A stretch of 64,000 nt of DNA, taken from assembly GCA_963920635.1 (NCBI GenBank), contig OY987305.1:8719153-8783152 (forward strand), given 5' to 3'. Under the pieces are notes generated by a model, which was not told the DNA's origin, ran no database searches, and saw only the letters and a program-made list of their open reading frames with translations. Of the stretch, positions 45,254 through 56,482 are shown in pieces. The DNA is from Pseudeuparius sepicola (lineage: Eukaryota > Arthropoda > Insecta > Coleoptera > Anthribidae). The position numbers and the translations under genes are program-made. The first letter of the stretch is position 1; each line of letters opens with the position of its first letter.

Positions 45254-48200
45254 TGGAAACAAAGGTTATGTCGGTCAATTTACATTCAAATCTGTAACTT
45301 GTAGAAATGTGGTAGTTCCTAGTCAAGCTAGAGTCTACGCTGACGTAAATTCTCACAAGCCGAGAGAGTACTATGACTATGAAAGCTACGTCGTAAACTG
45401 GGACCAGCAAGATGACTACCAGCTGGTGCGAAAACTAGGCAGGGGCCAATACGGTGAAGTTTTCGAAGCCATTGATGTTACAAATAACGAGAAATGTGTA
45501 GTTAAAATATTGAAGGTCAGTGTACACCGCACATTCATGTAGGAGATACCCTTTGCTTCTTACCTTAAAATTCTTACGCTTTACCTTTTCTTTTCTTATT
45601 GCACTGTACTGTATCCTAAAATATCTAATTTGGATATTTTTATTAATTATTTCATTAGTCTTATTATTAGTCGAGGTCTAAATGTAAACATTAGGAATAA
45701 CTATGTACATTTCGCACATTTAAATGTCCTATCCATTGAAAATTTTAAATTGTTGCATAATGGTATGAAAAATGTACCTTTTGACAGTGTTGCTGATTTA
45801 GACTAGCTATCTAAATACCTATTTGATCCCTTACACTTATTTCGATTTCTATATTGCATTTAACCATTCTCTGCACTTTTATTCCGAGTAGAGATTACTA
45901 CAAATTAGTCTGGACGTTTAAAAAAAGCAAGTGGTAAACAATTTTTCGGTGTATTCATTCAAAATGTTTATTTCATATTTTCCTGGCAAACCTAAACAGT
46001 TGCATGCGATAAGACAAAAATATTTGGTAGAGAATGGAGTCTTCATACGAAACTCTTTGTATATTCTTAACCTTAATTCTATAGATGAGATACTATGAAA
46101 CAAAAATAGTCACAATACTATGATAGCTATTTTCAAAACTTGATTTAAATCTGTGTCACTGCCAGTCTGTTATTTGTTTGAATTCGCTTATTTTAACTTC
46201 CTATTGATTCTCTGTATCACATATAGCCAAAGAATGACGTTGGCCAAATAAAGTTAGTACTGCACCTGCAGAACCCCTACACGTATCTTACAATATTTTA
46301 GCCTATAAAAAAGAAGAAAATCGAGAGAGAAATAAAAATATTAGAGAACCTAAGAGGTGGTGCCAATATTATAACTTTAAAAGCCGTTGTGAAGGACCAC
46401 GTATCAGGGATGCCGGCTCTCATATTCGAGCACGTTAACAATACATATTTCCAGCAGCTCTGCCAAACCCTAACAGACTATGACATTCGTTACTATTTAT
46501 ACGAATTGCTCAAAGCTCTGGACTACTGCCACAGCATGGGGATCATGCACAGAGACGTGAAACCCGAAAATGTAATGATTGACCACGAAAATAGAAAATT
46601 ACGCTTAATCGACTTTGGCCTGGCAGAGTTCTACCACCCCGGTCAAGAGTACAGCGTCTGGGTGGGCTCTCGGTTCTTCAAGGGGCCTGAACTGCTGGTG
46701 GGCTACCAGATGTACGATTACTCGTTGGATATGTGGTCTCTCGGCTGCATGCTAGCCTCTATGATTTTTAGGAAGTTTCCATTCTTCCTTGGCCATGATA
46801 ACTGTGACCTGTTAGTCCGTATAGCCCAAGTTTTAGGAACTGAAGAACTTTTTGTATACGTTGACAAGTATCATATAAAATTAGATCCGAGATTAATCGA
46901 TATTCTAGGAAGGTAAGTAACCAAAGCCGGAGATGAACGGTGAAGTGGTTTGAAACAAGTAAGGTTTTCAGGCATTCAAAGAATCAGTGGGAGCATTTTA
47001 TCTATTGCGAAAATCAACACTTAGTCTCTTCCGAAGCGTTCGACTTTCTGGACAAATTACTACGATATGACCATTCGGAACGCCTTACAGCACGAGATGC
47101 CATGGAGCACTCCTACTTTTGTGAGTATCATTTACAATAATTATCGATTTTTAGTCATTCTTTTTTGATAAATCAAATGCGAAAAATAAAATTTCAAATC
47201 GTTGATATGTCTAATAATGTGAAGAGATTCACCGTGCTATCAGCCATTAATTTCTTATTCAATGATGATAATTACTAGGTACCTGGTGAGTTATCAAATA
47301 GTTAGACATTTATTTTTGTAGAAATATCTGGGCAATGTATCTGCATGTGTCGGGAAATTTATAAAATCGCTTATAATCTGCATAGTTTACATGTATATTT
47401 TATAGTGAGAGTGAAATTGGGAATTTAACTCATATCATCATAAGATCAAACGAACTTTCCTAAGTGATGTTCGATCTTGATTATATGAAGGCCTCGTCGA
47501 AGTAAATAAGTAAGTGTAGTACCCTCGCTTCTGTCCGTCTGACCACAAATTTTAAAGGAAAATAGGTTTCTCCCGCCATTCTCTTGCCCCTACCTCGCGG
47601 CAACTGCCGTCGGCCCATTCAGTCATATTTAGGTAAAGCTGTTTCAAGGACTAATGTCCTGGGGAATAGGTATGGAAATACGGGTGGGATCTGGGGACTT
47701 ATTCACTTCGACGAGGCCTTCATATAATCAAGATCGAACATCACTTAGGTAAGTTCGTTTGATCTTATGATTATATTCGGCCTCATCTAGTAAATAAGTA
47801 AGTGTAGATGTTTAAAGAAACTTGCAACAACACATTCCACTCTCTAGGCTATACAGGGTGTCCCGAAATTAGCCTGCCATAATTTACCAGCGTGTTCTAC
47901 GACCTAAAAAAAACGAAAAAAGTTCCTATAAACATGGCCTTAAAAATGCCCCCTAATGGGGCTATAGCCCCCGAAAGGGGCAGTTTCACAAACGGGTTTC
48001 TGTAAATATTTGTAGAACGAACAAAGATAAAATTCTGAAATTTGGTATGTGATGTACCTGTGAGATTTGACATTTACCGAGGTAGCGAGAGTTAAACATT
48101 CTTAATCATAGGCGTCCCAAATGGGGGGGTTCAGAAGTTAAAATTACCCCAAATTTTTTTTGTATACTTTTTTTCAGATTTCTTGCAAAATTATGAAAGT

Positions 48201-50737
48201 TGAAGGTATTCTACGAAGAAAAGGTGCTCTTGTTGAACTTCGATAGAATGCATGGTTTTCGAGTAAACTCGTTTTGAAAATTTTTTACAGAGTGCCATGA
48301 AAATGCCTATTAGAAATTAGCCTGCCACAATTTACCACCACTTTTTTTGGTACAAAAAAAATAAAAAAGTTCCTATAAACATGGCCTCAAAAAAGTCCCC
48401 TAAGGGGGCTATAGCCCCCGAAATAGACACTTTAGCAAACGGTTTTTTATAAATATTTCCAGAACGAACAACGATCAAATTATGAAATTTGGTGTGTGAT
48501 ATACCTGTGAGATTTGACGTTTACCGAGGTAGAGATAGTTTGACATTCTTCATCCTAGGCGTCCCAAATAAGGCGGGTCGAGGGGTTAAAAATATCCAAA
48601 AAAAATTTTGTGCGGTTTTTTCATGATTTATTCTACCAGGTATGTCACATACCAAATTTCAAAATTTTATCTTTGCTCGTTCTGGAAATATTTAGAAAAA
48701 ACCGTTTGCCAAAGTGTCCATTTCGGGAGCTATAGCCCTCTTAGGGGGCATTTCTGAGGCCATGTTTATAGGAATTTTTTCATTTTTTTTGGGTCGCAGA
48801 ACACGCTGGTAAAATATCGCAGGCTAATTTCTAATACGCATTTTCATGGCCCTCTGCAAAAAAATTTCAATACGATTTTACTCGAAAACGGTGCACCCTA
48901 TCAAAGTTCAATAAGAGCATCATTTTTTCGTAGAATACCCTGAAATTTTATAATTTCGCAATAAATTTAGGGAAAAAGCACATACAAAAAATTTAGGGCA
49001 TTTTTAACCCTTTAACCCCCTCATTTAGGACGCCTATGATTAAAAATTTCTAACTATCGCTATCACGGCAAATGTCAAATCTCACAGGTACATCACATAC
49101 CAAATTTCATAATTTTATCTTTGTTCGTTCTGGAAATAGTTTGTGAAACTGCCCCTTTCGGGGGCTATAGCCCCATTAGGGGGCATTTTTGAGGCCATGT
49201 TTATAGGAACTTTTTTCATTTTTTTAGGTCGTAGAATACGCTGGTAAATTATGGCAGGCTAATTTCGGGACACCCTGTATAAGTATTTATTTTATCAAAA
49301 ATGTAACCGACATCAGTTTTTGTGTTCAAATTTAACACTGCTGTTGTGAATTGTGTATTATCTATAACTTATCTATAACTTATCTATAACTTGTGTATTA
49401 TCTATAACTGGCCTATTGTAAAAAACGGAAAATGTGTTGGAATTTTTTGTCCATCCTGCAGCTAGTCTGATGGTGTCAAAACTTACTACGGCTCCTCCGC
49501 CTTTTAGATGTCGACAGGTGGCGAATGCTTTGAGGTCTATATTGACTTGTATCTTAGCCACATTTCTCTAGGATGGTGCCTAGCCATCTGCCAATTGTTT
49601 GCGAGGAGGCACGGGGATAAGGCTTTTTATAGGTAATGAACAAGAACTTGCAAGACACCTCGCAAGCCCTTTGTTCTCCTGAGATATTTTAAGAGTCTTT
49701 GTTACGCACAACTGCGGTTCTGCATTGAAAAAGGGTAATATTGCAAAGGAGTTGCGAACCTATTAAGAGCTGACGTTTTAAGTCTATTGCAAAAAGAAAT
49801 TGTGATCTTCTTTTCTTGGAGAAAAATATTGTCTATATTAATTATTGAGCTCAATGTTTGAATCCCGTGTACCTACTTTCCTGGAGTGAAAAATTCTTAG
49901 TATCAAGCATTCTTACATAACGTAATACTAGATTAGGATCCCAGGTATTCTCATATCCAGGCATCGGTGGCCTGTCCGCAAAAAAAATCATTTGAAGAAT
50001 CTCTTTAACCTAAAAACTGTCCCTAATTCTGGTCCAGCTATTTGTGCAATTGCAGACCGATAAGAATTAAGACTACCATAGGATGCACCATCCTTGAACA
50101 GTAACGTAAAGAACAATTTTATTTTCTATTTAAAAAATGAATTAATGAATACTTTAACTATTATCATTTATGCTCATCGCGTAATATATTATTTACTAAA
50201 TAAATCACAATTCAAAATTTTACAAAAGCTACAAACTGCCCAAACTGGGCATTCTGGGTAATATACGATATTAAATTATGATAACTACCCAAATAAGGTT
50301 TTGATAATGCATAACTTGAGGAAGCTATTTTGACAAAATCAGTGTATAAACGCTTTAAATAAGTTTAGTTATGTATTTTTTTAGGTGAATAATTCCAAAT
50401 TATTCTAGCTACCTTGCCCACATTTAAAACCCCACAAAATCACTTGAAATATGAAACAAAACAGGTGACAAGAGAAATGTTTTCATCCCCCAATTTAAAC
50501 CCCCTTTCCATGGTTCTATTTCGCCCAAAAGCGATCCTTTCTTTTTGTCATTTTTAGAACATTTTGAGTGTATTAGCAAAGATATTTATTTTAATTGCTT
50601 TGCCGCAGAGATACTTCCACTCTCGTGTTGTTACAGATCCGGTTGTTAATGAACAGAGCCGAATGATGTCGGCAGTGTCGTCAGCCTCCCCTGCTCCTCT
50701 GACAGGCAACTTGTCTGTGGTGGGAGTAGACGAGTAA
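45254..50737 (+). CDS. CK2alpha-like kinase, copy 2 (spliced)
   Basis: Second CK2 catalytic-subunit paralogue. Exons: 45254-45515, 46302-46912, 46972-47120, 50637-50737; donors GTCAGT, GTAAGT and GTGAGT, acceptors TTTTAG, TTTCAG and TTACAG. Phases equal those of copy 1 and every exon is open, about 355 residues from VVVPSQARV. Motifs: GRGQYGEV (canonical GKYSEV changed), K68 in [23 protein letters not shown] (H160 to Glu), DFG instead of [14 protein letters not shown] (R191 to Trp, A193 to Gly), LLVGYQ, RKFPFF for RKEPFF, tail ending VVGVDE. The catalytic Lys, Asp and Asn are kept. The last intron is stretched to 3.5 kb by foldbacks. As in copy 1, the normal ATG is replaced by GTG at 45309. 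Confidence 0.88.
47430..47800. repeat. Inverted repeat in intron 4 of copy 2
   Basis: CATAAGATCAAACGAACTT and GTTCGATCTTGATTATATGAAGGCCTCGTCGAA near 47440-47500 are mirrored at 47705-47790. The inner 200 bp is GC-richer and unique. Absent from copy 1; probably a MITE, ends not resolved. Confidence 0.65.
47853..49279. mobile_element. 1.4-kb foldback with ACAGGGTGTCCCGAAATTAG ends
   Basis: The ends ACAGGGTGTCCCGAAATTAGC and GCTAATTTCGGGACACCCTGT are flanked by TAT/TAT. The arms are themselves two-part: ATAGCCCCCGAAA and CATGGCCT blocks occur twice in each arm (near 47930 and 48385; 48700 and 49150). It lies in intron 4 of copy 2, with the shared intron resuming at about 50340. Confidence 0.85.
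49280..50340. other. Unit 2-specific intron 4 sequence
   Basis: No gene. A short tandem repeat (TTATCTATAAC) is at about 49357-49410. No counterpart in copy 1. Confidence 0.4.
50637..50737 (+). CDS. Last exon of CK2alpha copy 2 (C-terminal tail)
   Basis: Follows CGTGTTGTTACAG. The T at 47120 plus AT makes the Tyr of HSYFY, then [13 protein letters not shown] through VVGVDE to TAA. It encodes exactly the same 32 residues as the copy 1 tail. Confidence 0.85.
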
Positions 50738-51419
50738 CTGAACAGGTAAAGCACTTTTCCCACCAACAGCTTTGTTAGATAAATATACAAATTTGAATCC
50801 TTTTTAGTTGAAAACTACTCCATATGATCTAATAAAACTTTCTTATTAATAAGAAATATTAATAATATACATTTTTATTATTTTAAGTCAATTTTTTGTA
50901 TATTATCTTTTGCAATAAACTTTATAGAAAAAGATGTGGATTTTAGTAACCACCCATTTTTTTGGGCTTAAATTGGCAAATGGTTTTTTAATTATTAAAT
51001 TGATATGCATGAAAAATTCTTTGAACAGCCCTTCGCATTTATTGGTATAATTTAGGGAGCGTGGAACATGTTGTCATTATGTCGATTTATAATTTTAGAG
51101 ATGCCATTGGTTATGTATAAAGGGCGGAATATAAATATGCAAATTGCATATAAATGCATTTTTTGCATATTTTATTCAATTTCGCAAAACATTGCATATT
51201 TCTGGAAAAACTATATTTTTGTGCATATTTGCATGTTTTTCCTATACTTATTTATAGATATAAGATATAACCAAGATTATGAGAGCCCAGAGACAACACG
51301 CAGTGTGTAGTGCAAAGTCAAGAAATCCTGAAAAATGCAGATGCAGCTAACCAACTTGTTTTTATTAAAGTTAATTTTAGTTTGATACCAGATATAATTC
51401 TGTCATTAGAAAGTAGAAA

Positions 51420-51740
51420 TTTAGGTTTAAGCGAATAGGTTGATTTTGTTCAAACATTTTCCGCTAAATGTAGAAAGGTTCCTGATGATGTAGGTATTAA
51501 AGTTAGAAAAAAATTAGAAGCCCTACTGTTGAAGAATGAAGGGTTCAAATCTTTAATGGCAGTAAAGTTGCACCTTGTCCATATACCTTACTACCCAAAT
51601 TAAAATATTATCCTATTACATCGGCAGATGTTGAGAGAAGCTTTTCTATAAGTATATAAACATATTTTTACCGACAGAAGGCAAAGATTTTTATTGGAAA
51701 ACTTTGAAAAGTATTTAATCATAAATTCCTACTAGGTATA
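51420..51740 (+). pseudogene. hAT transposase C-terminal remnant
   Basis: KYYPITSADVERSFS (about 51603-51650), then, after a one-frame shift, TDRRQRFLLENFEKYL. This is the dimerisation block of hAT transposases (the family's ITSVDVERSFS motif). The DDE core is missing and the frame is broken, so it is inactive. Confidence 0.85.
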
Positions 51741-51947
51741 CAATTTCAAATAATGCTTTAATATAGGTATTTTACGAGGTATTTGATGTATTTGTTTTCT
51801 TTCATTTTTCTTAAAATAAACCCTTTCTCTAAAATCAGTTTTGGTGTTTTTTTAAGGTATTTTTACATACAATATAAATGCATATTATTGCATATTTGGC
51901 CAAATAAATGCATATTATTGCATATTTTAAATAAAAATGATGCATAT

Positions 51948-52857
51948 ACAGTGTGGCCATTTTAGTGTGCAACATATAGAATTTTTTTTTATTAATTGCA
52001 CAACCAAAATACAAATATTGCCGAAAGTTGGTGCATGTTCGATAATCATATTAGGTGCCCTTAGAATGGTTGCAAGTCAAATAGCATACAGGGTAGGTCA
52101 AAAAATATAAAAATTGTTCAAGAGTAAAGTACCCTTATTTCAAAGAATTCAGCAAAATGTTATTAAGGAAAGTTGTTTAGAATTAAAAGTTATGCCTAAA
52201 TACCAAAACATGGCCTCCTAAGAAATTTTTTTTTTATTTTAAACATTAATAATTTTCTAAAAATATATATTTTTTAATATTCCCCCTAAACACTTTCATA
52301 AATTAATCAAAATCAAATTAATTTTTCATAACTTTGTTCAAATTCAAGCATATTTGTAAAATTAACTTAAATTTTTAGTTTTTTAGGGAATCACAAACTT
52401 GATGTTTGTTGCAACGATATTAAACACAACTTTAAAATTTCGCAAAAATTCTTATGAACAAGGTAAAACATTAGTAATGATAATGTGTCTATTAAAAAAC
52501 TCTCATTTAAGGTGCAAAATTTTTATTTTAAATGTTTAATAAGAAACTGTGGAAATTCATAGACGAAAAAAAATTTTTTTTCTTAGGAGGCTATGTTTTG
52601 GTATTTAGGCATAGCTTTTAATTCTAAACAACTTTTCTTAATAACCTTTTCCTGAATTTTTTGAAATAAGGGTACTTCACTCTTGTGCAATTTTTATATT
52701 TTTCGACTTACCCTGTATGCTGTTTAACTTGCAACCATTCTAAGGGCACCTAATATGATTATCGGACATGCACCAACTTTCGGCAATATTTGTATTTTGG
52801 TTGTGCAATTAATAAAAAAAATTCCCATATGTTGCACACTAAAATGGCCACACTGTA
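51948..52857. mobile_element. Foldback nested in the hAT (ACAGTGTGGCCATTTTAGTG ends)
   Basis: ACAGTGTGGCCATTTTAGTG at the left is mirrored by CACTAAAATGGCCACACTGT at the right, with TAT on both outer sides. Inverted arms (TTAGGTGCCCTTAGAATGG, CCTCCTAAGAAA) extend about 270 bp. No coding. Confidence 0.88.
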
Positions 52858-53084
52858 TATGCGCATATTTCGATTGAAATTAAATGCATATATTCCGCCC
52901 TTTAGTTATGTAGAAATCCAAACACTCTAACAATCTGAACCGTGATCAGGGCTTATTTTTACATATAGTTGTTGGCGCGCGTTTTTTACAAATAAGCGGC
53001 AAAACCAATCATCTTAAATCCTATCCTCAATTTTCCCACATTTTCACCTGTTTCCTCCGTTTTCCGTGTTCCCATAAATACCAT

Positions 53085-53215
53085 CACAGGTAGAATAATC
53101 AGTCTCAGTGTGATCGTCGCGCCCTGAGGATATCACGTCCCATGGAGGAAGAAAGCTTGGAACTAGAAGTTCCGTTGACGCAGGATTCATCCGGAAGAAA
53201 CTCAGATTCAAGAGG
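53085..53215 (+). repeat. Coding-like dispersed repeat (third copy)
   Basis: CAGTCTCAGTGTGATCGTCG, then a GTCCCATGGAGGAAGAAAGC stretch and CAGGATTCATCCGGAAG. Matches 32225-32370 on the same strand, in the equivalent position of unit 2. Confidence 0.6.
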
Positions 53216-53730
53216 TATTATGCAAAAATTTGTACAGTGAAGATATGCACCTCAATTTTGATCTGAAAAGTTCATAGTTCGAGTTCGTCAAAAAATCGAA
53301 GAGAGAGAACACGAATAAACTAGTAAGTATCCACATTTCATTTCTACAATTATACTCACCAATCGACCATATTGATAATAAATAATGGATATTTATTTCT
53401 ACATAAAAATTACTACCTGCGGCCATGTTCCCGAAAATATCTTATTTCGTTTCTTCTCTGCAGCAAATAATAATCATTTTTTCCATACGCACTCACATTA
53501 CTCGCGTCATTCTACCTACAGGTTGCGCGCACCAACGCAAGCATTTCGAATTTATGCGCCTGTCGTGTCATTCCCGGCGGGTGTAAAAAAAAACGTAGCA
53601 TAGTAATGTTCTGCTTGTAAAATTTCGAATGCTCAACAATTAGATGTTTTTTGATGTATACAATGACCTAAAAAGCATACACACTTTGATTTTCAAGTTT
53701 TTTCATTTTTGCGGTTTTCAGAATGTTTAG
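53216..53730 (+). repeat. Tail of unit 2
   Basis: AAAAATTTGTACAGTGAAGAT, TAATAAATAATGGATA, CATACGCACTCACATTACTCGCG and GTATACAATGACCTAAAAAGCAT correspond to unit 0 (13750-14890) and unit 1 (32370-33010). No MITE insertion here. No gene. Confidence 0.7.
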
Positions 53731-53925
53731 AATGCGGTTTCCAGAATGTTCAGAATGCAAGGCGGCTTGCGGTCGCAGTTAGGACGAGCACACCGCAACC
53801 GAGTGAACCTACGACTCACGGGCCGCGGTTACGGTCTACTCAGGATGCACCTTCAACCCCCAACTACCCAGCGCCCCAAGGGTGACGAAAACGCCGATGC
53901 CCTTGCAGCTACCTAGGGGAACTCC

Positions 53926-54480
53926 ACCTGTTTCGACCAAGGTGACGAAAACGCGAATGCCTTGGTTTCCAAAGGGGCGCAGTCGAGGATCGAATGGCGA
54001 CTAAGGAGCTGATGCCACTGATACCCAGCTCTTGGCTGGCGCCGAATTTATACCCGCCGAATCGGATTCGGCGGTTGGACTTTGGTTTGTATTTTTCGTA
54101 ACAATACGTATCCGTGTAACTTCAATTTGGTTGCTCTAAACTTTATTACTAGTATCACATAACAATTATTTCACTGCCTTTACTGTATAGGAGTTCATTA
54201 GCCACATTCTGCTACAGTCTCTTTGTAATTCACTTCACATCTCCTGCTCTCTTGCGATTTTTCCATCTCATAACCATAGTCGTGATCATAGGCTGTGGTT
54301 TAAATTAGCCGTGTTAACGTGGGTTGTGTTTTACAGGATGATGTTCGTTTTGTAGGTCAGTGAATTCTATAACAAACAATAAAAATATAATTGTTAGCAA
54401 AATACCCAAAAAGTTCATAAATGATTTCAATCTAATTCATTAATTCGTTCGACATGAATTTACAAGTGTTTATATATTTT
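53926..54480 (+). repeat. Long dispersed repeat, copy A (LTR-like)
   Basis: From CCACCTGTTTCGACC through TGGTTTCCAAAGGGGCGCAG, CCGAATCGGATTCGGCGGTTGG and CATAACCATAGTCGTGATCAT to CGACATGAATTTA, it matches 63419-64000 in the same orientation. Preceded by a GC-rich leader with a diverged duplicate of GGTGACGAAAACGC (53881). It could be a retrotransposon LTR or leader; no polyprotein is seen. Confidence 0.7.
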
Positions 54481-54754
54481 TTCCCTTGTTTTTCTAGACC
54501 TAAATATTACTGAGTTGACATCGTATCCTTCGTCGGACGCGGCCCGAGACTACTTTCCAACCTGTAGTCGTTTTACCTCTGCGATGGCCTCCTGCCTTGG
54601 ATCATAACCATAGTCGTGATCAGGGCTGAGCAGGAGCATCCCTTGGCACAGACCTGATTTGGGAAGGATTTTTGTTGAAACGCTGGTGCCTATAACTTTT
54701 TTGCTGTCGACCTGGCCGCTCAATTTGTGAATAAAATGTAAGTATTTATTTAAT

Positions 54755-55762
54755 GGAAGTGGCTATTTATACTTCCGACGTATATGAAAGTCAGTATACG
54801 TCTTGCGCTCTGATTGGCGAGTTGAGTCACGTGACTTCTTTGGACGTACATTTAGCTCCATACATGTACGAAGCAAACTGATTTTAGATACATCGGAAGT
54901 GCATTTTTTTCAAGCATCGTTGCAATAAGGACCACGTGTGCCCTCCTTTTTCAGTGATGGGCGCTGCGGTATGAAAAAATAAGTGGTAATTATTTCCAAT
55001 AGTGTAACCCACCACCGATTTTGTTGAAATTTTGGCTAGGTACCCCCTATTTTCGCCCGACGTTCGGCGCTGTAAAAAGCCGGATTTATAAACTTTACAC
55101 AAAATCAATATAGATATCAGCTGATAAACTAGGAAACCATGTGACCTCCCACTTGACCCTTAAGAAGGCACTTCATTGGCCGGAGAGGCAACGGCAAACG
55201 GAAAAAGATAAAAATTATATGTTGGTTATCCCTACTAACAGAATAGCATAGACAAAGGAATTTCTCTCTGCAGAATAGTATCAGAGCAAAACAACTTATA
55301 TGCTGATAGTATTCTGTGTCTGTGTCCCAACGGACCTCCAGGAGGTCCGTTGTTATCCCTGACGGAATTTGAGTTTAGAAATAATAATCTTCGATGTCCA
55401 ACTTTCAAACGGAAACGTCAAACATCAAAGTCTATAAATTGGGCGGGCGCCGAATGTCGGACGAAAATAAGGCCAAAATTTCAAGAAAATCGGGGGTGGG
55501 TTACACCATCGGAAATAATTATTAGGTACCACTTCTTTTTTCATACCGCAGCGCCCATCGCCGAAAAAAAAGAGGGCATACACACTCGTTATTGCAACGA
55601 TGCTTGAGAAAAATGCACTTCCGACGTACCTAAATCAGTTTACTTCGGATTTGGACGTGTATGGAGCTAAATGTACGTCCATAGAAGTGACTCCACTCGC
55701 CAATCAGAGCGCAAGACGTATACCGACTTTCATATACGTCGGACGTATAAATAGCCACTTCC
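54755..55762. mobile_element. 1.0-kb Mutator-like foldback
   Basis: Long inverted arms (about 380 bp) start GGAAGTGGCTATTTATAC and end GTATAAATAGCCACTTCC. They are flanked by the 9-bp duplication TTATTTAAT (54746-54754, 55763-55771), the target length of Mutator-like elements. The small centre (55110-55410) has no gene. Confidence 0.85.
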
Positions 55763-55772
55763 TTATTTAATT

Positions 55773-56482
55773 TATCCCCTCTTTTTTCTCTTCTTCTCAA
55801 CCTGTTTTTTACCCTCTTAATTTTGGTTATGACTATACTCTATATGAAAAATAATCTTAGATCTTTTCCTGTTTTATGACAAACTTATTACTATAGGTTA
55901 CACAAGTGTCGAAATCTGATCATACCTGATCTGTAATTTACTTTATAACTTTATTCTAAAAAACGGGTCCTATAATTATTACTGTGCTTATTCCTACCTG
56001 AATAAGATACTTATTTTTAGCCTACGTATTAGCTTTTGGTATACCAAGACGCCGTCGTTGCTCGGCGGAATGTGCTGAAGCTGCAACTTCGTTGTCGCGC
56101 CTGACGTTCGCCTGCAGTAACGCTGTGACATTGAGGCTATGGTACGTCGTTTTGCCGCCGCTCCTGCCTTGGTCTCGGAATTCGTATGCGGAATTCTTGT
56201 TCCTCGTGGGTGCTCTGTGGCGGATGGAGTGGTGGTGTTGATCTCCTCTGCTCTCGGTACTTCAGCAGTAATCTCCATAGAGTATACAAAATAAACCTGT
56301 GAATCATATACAGGTAAGTCCGAAAATTATGTCGTGAGCCGTTTCTGCTTGCTGATAGGCTTATGCTGCTTGTGTAATGACTGGTATTGATGGTGCTCGG
56401 CGATGAAACATGATGTGCCACACCGCTGTGGACAGTAATGTGTTCCAAGTTACAGTTATTGACTGATTAACTTAGTACGCCC
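55773..56482. other. Unclassified, GC-rich stretch at 56040-56290
   Basis: The patch with GGTCTCGGAATTCGTATGCGG and GGTGTTGATCTCCTCTGCTC is unlike its AT-rich surroundings. Both strands are open for about 90 codons but show no family. Could be part of a retroelement. Confidence 0.35.

Larger units (their letters stand above)
51118..52904 (+). mobile_element. 1.8-kb hAT with TAAAGGGCGGAATATA ends
   Basis: The ends TAAAGGGCGGAATATA and TATATTCCGCCCTTTA are flanked by the 8-bp duplication GTTATGTA (51110-51117, 52905-52912). The empty site is in unit 1 near 32103. Subterminal regions are rich in TATGCA/TGCATATT. It carries a broken transposase C terminus and a nested foldback. Confidence 0.92.
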
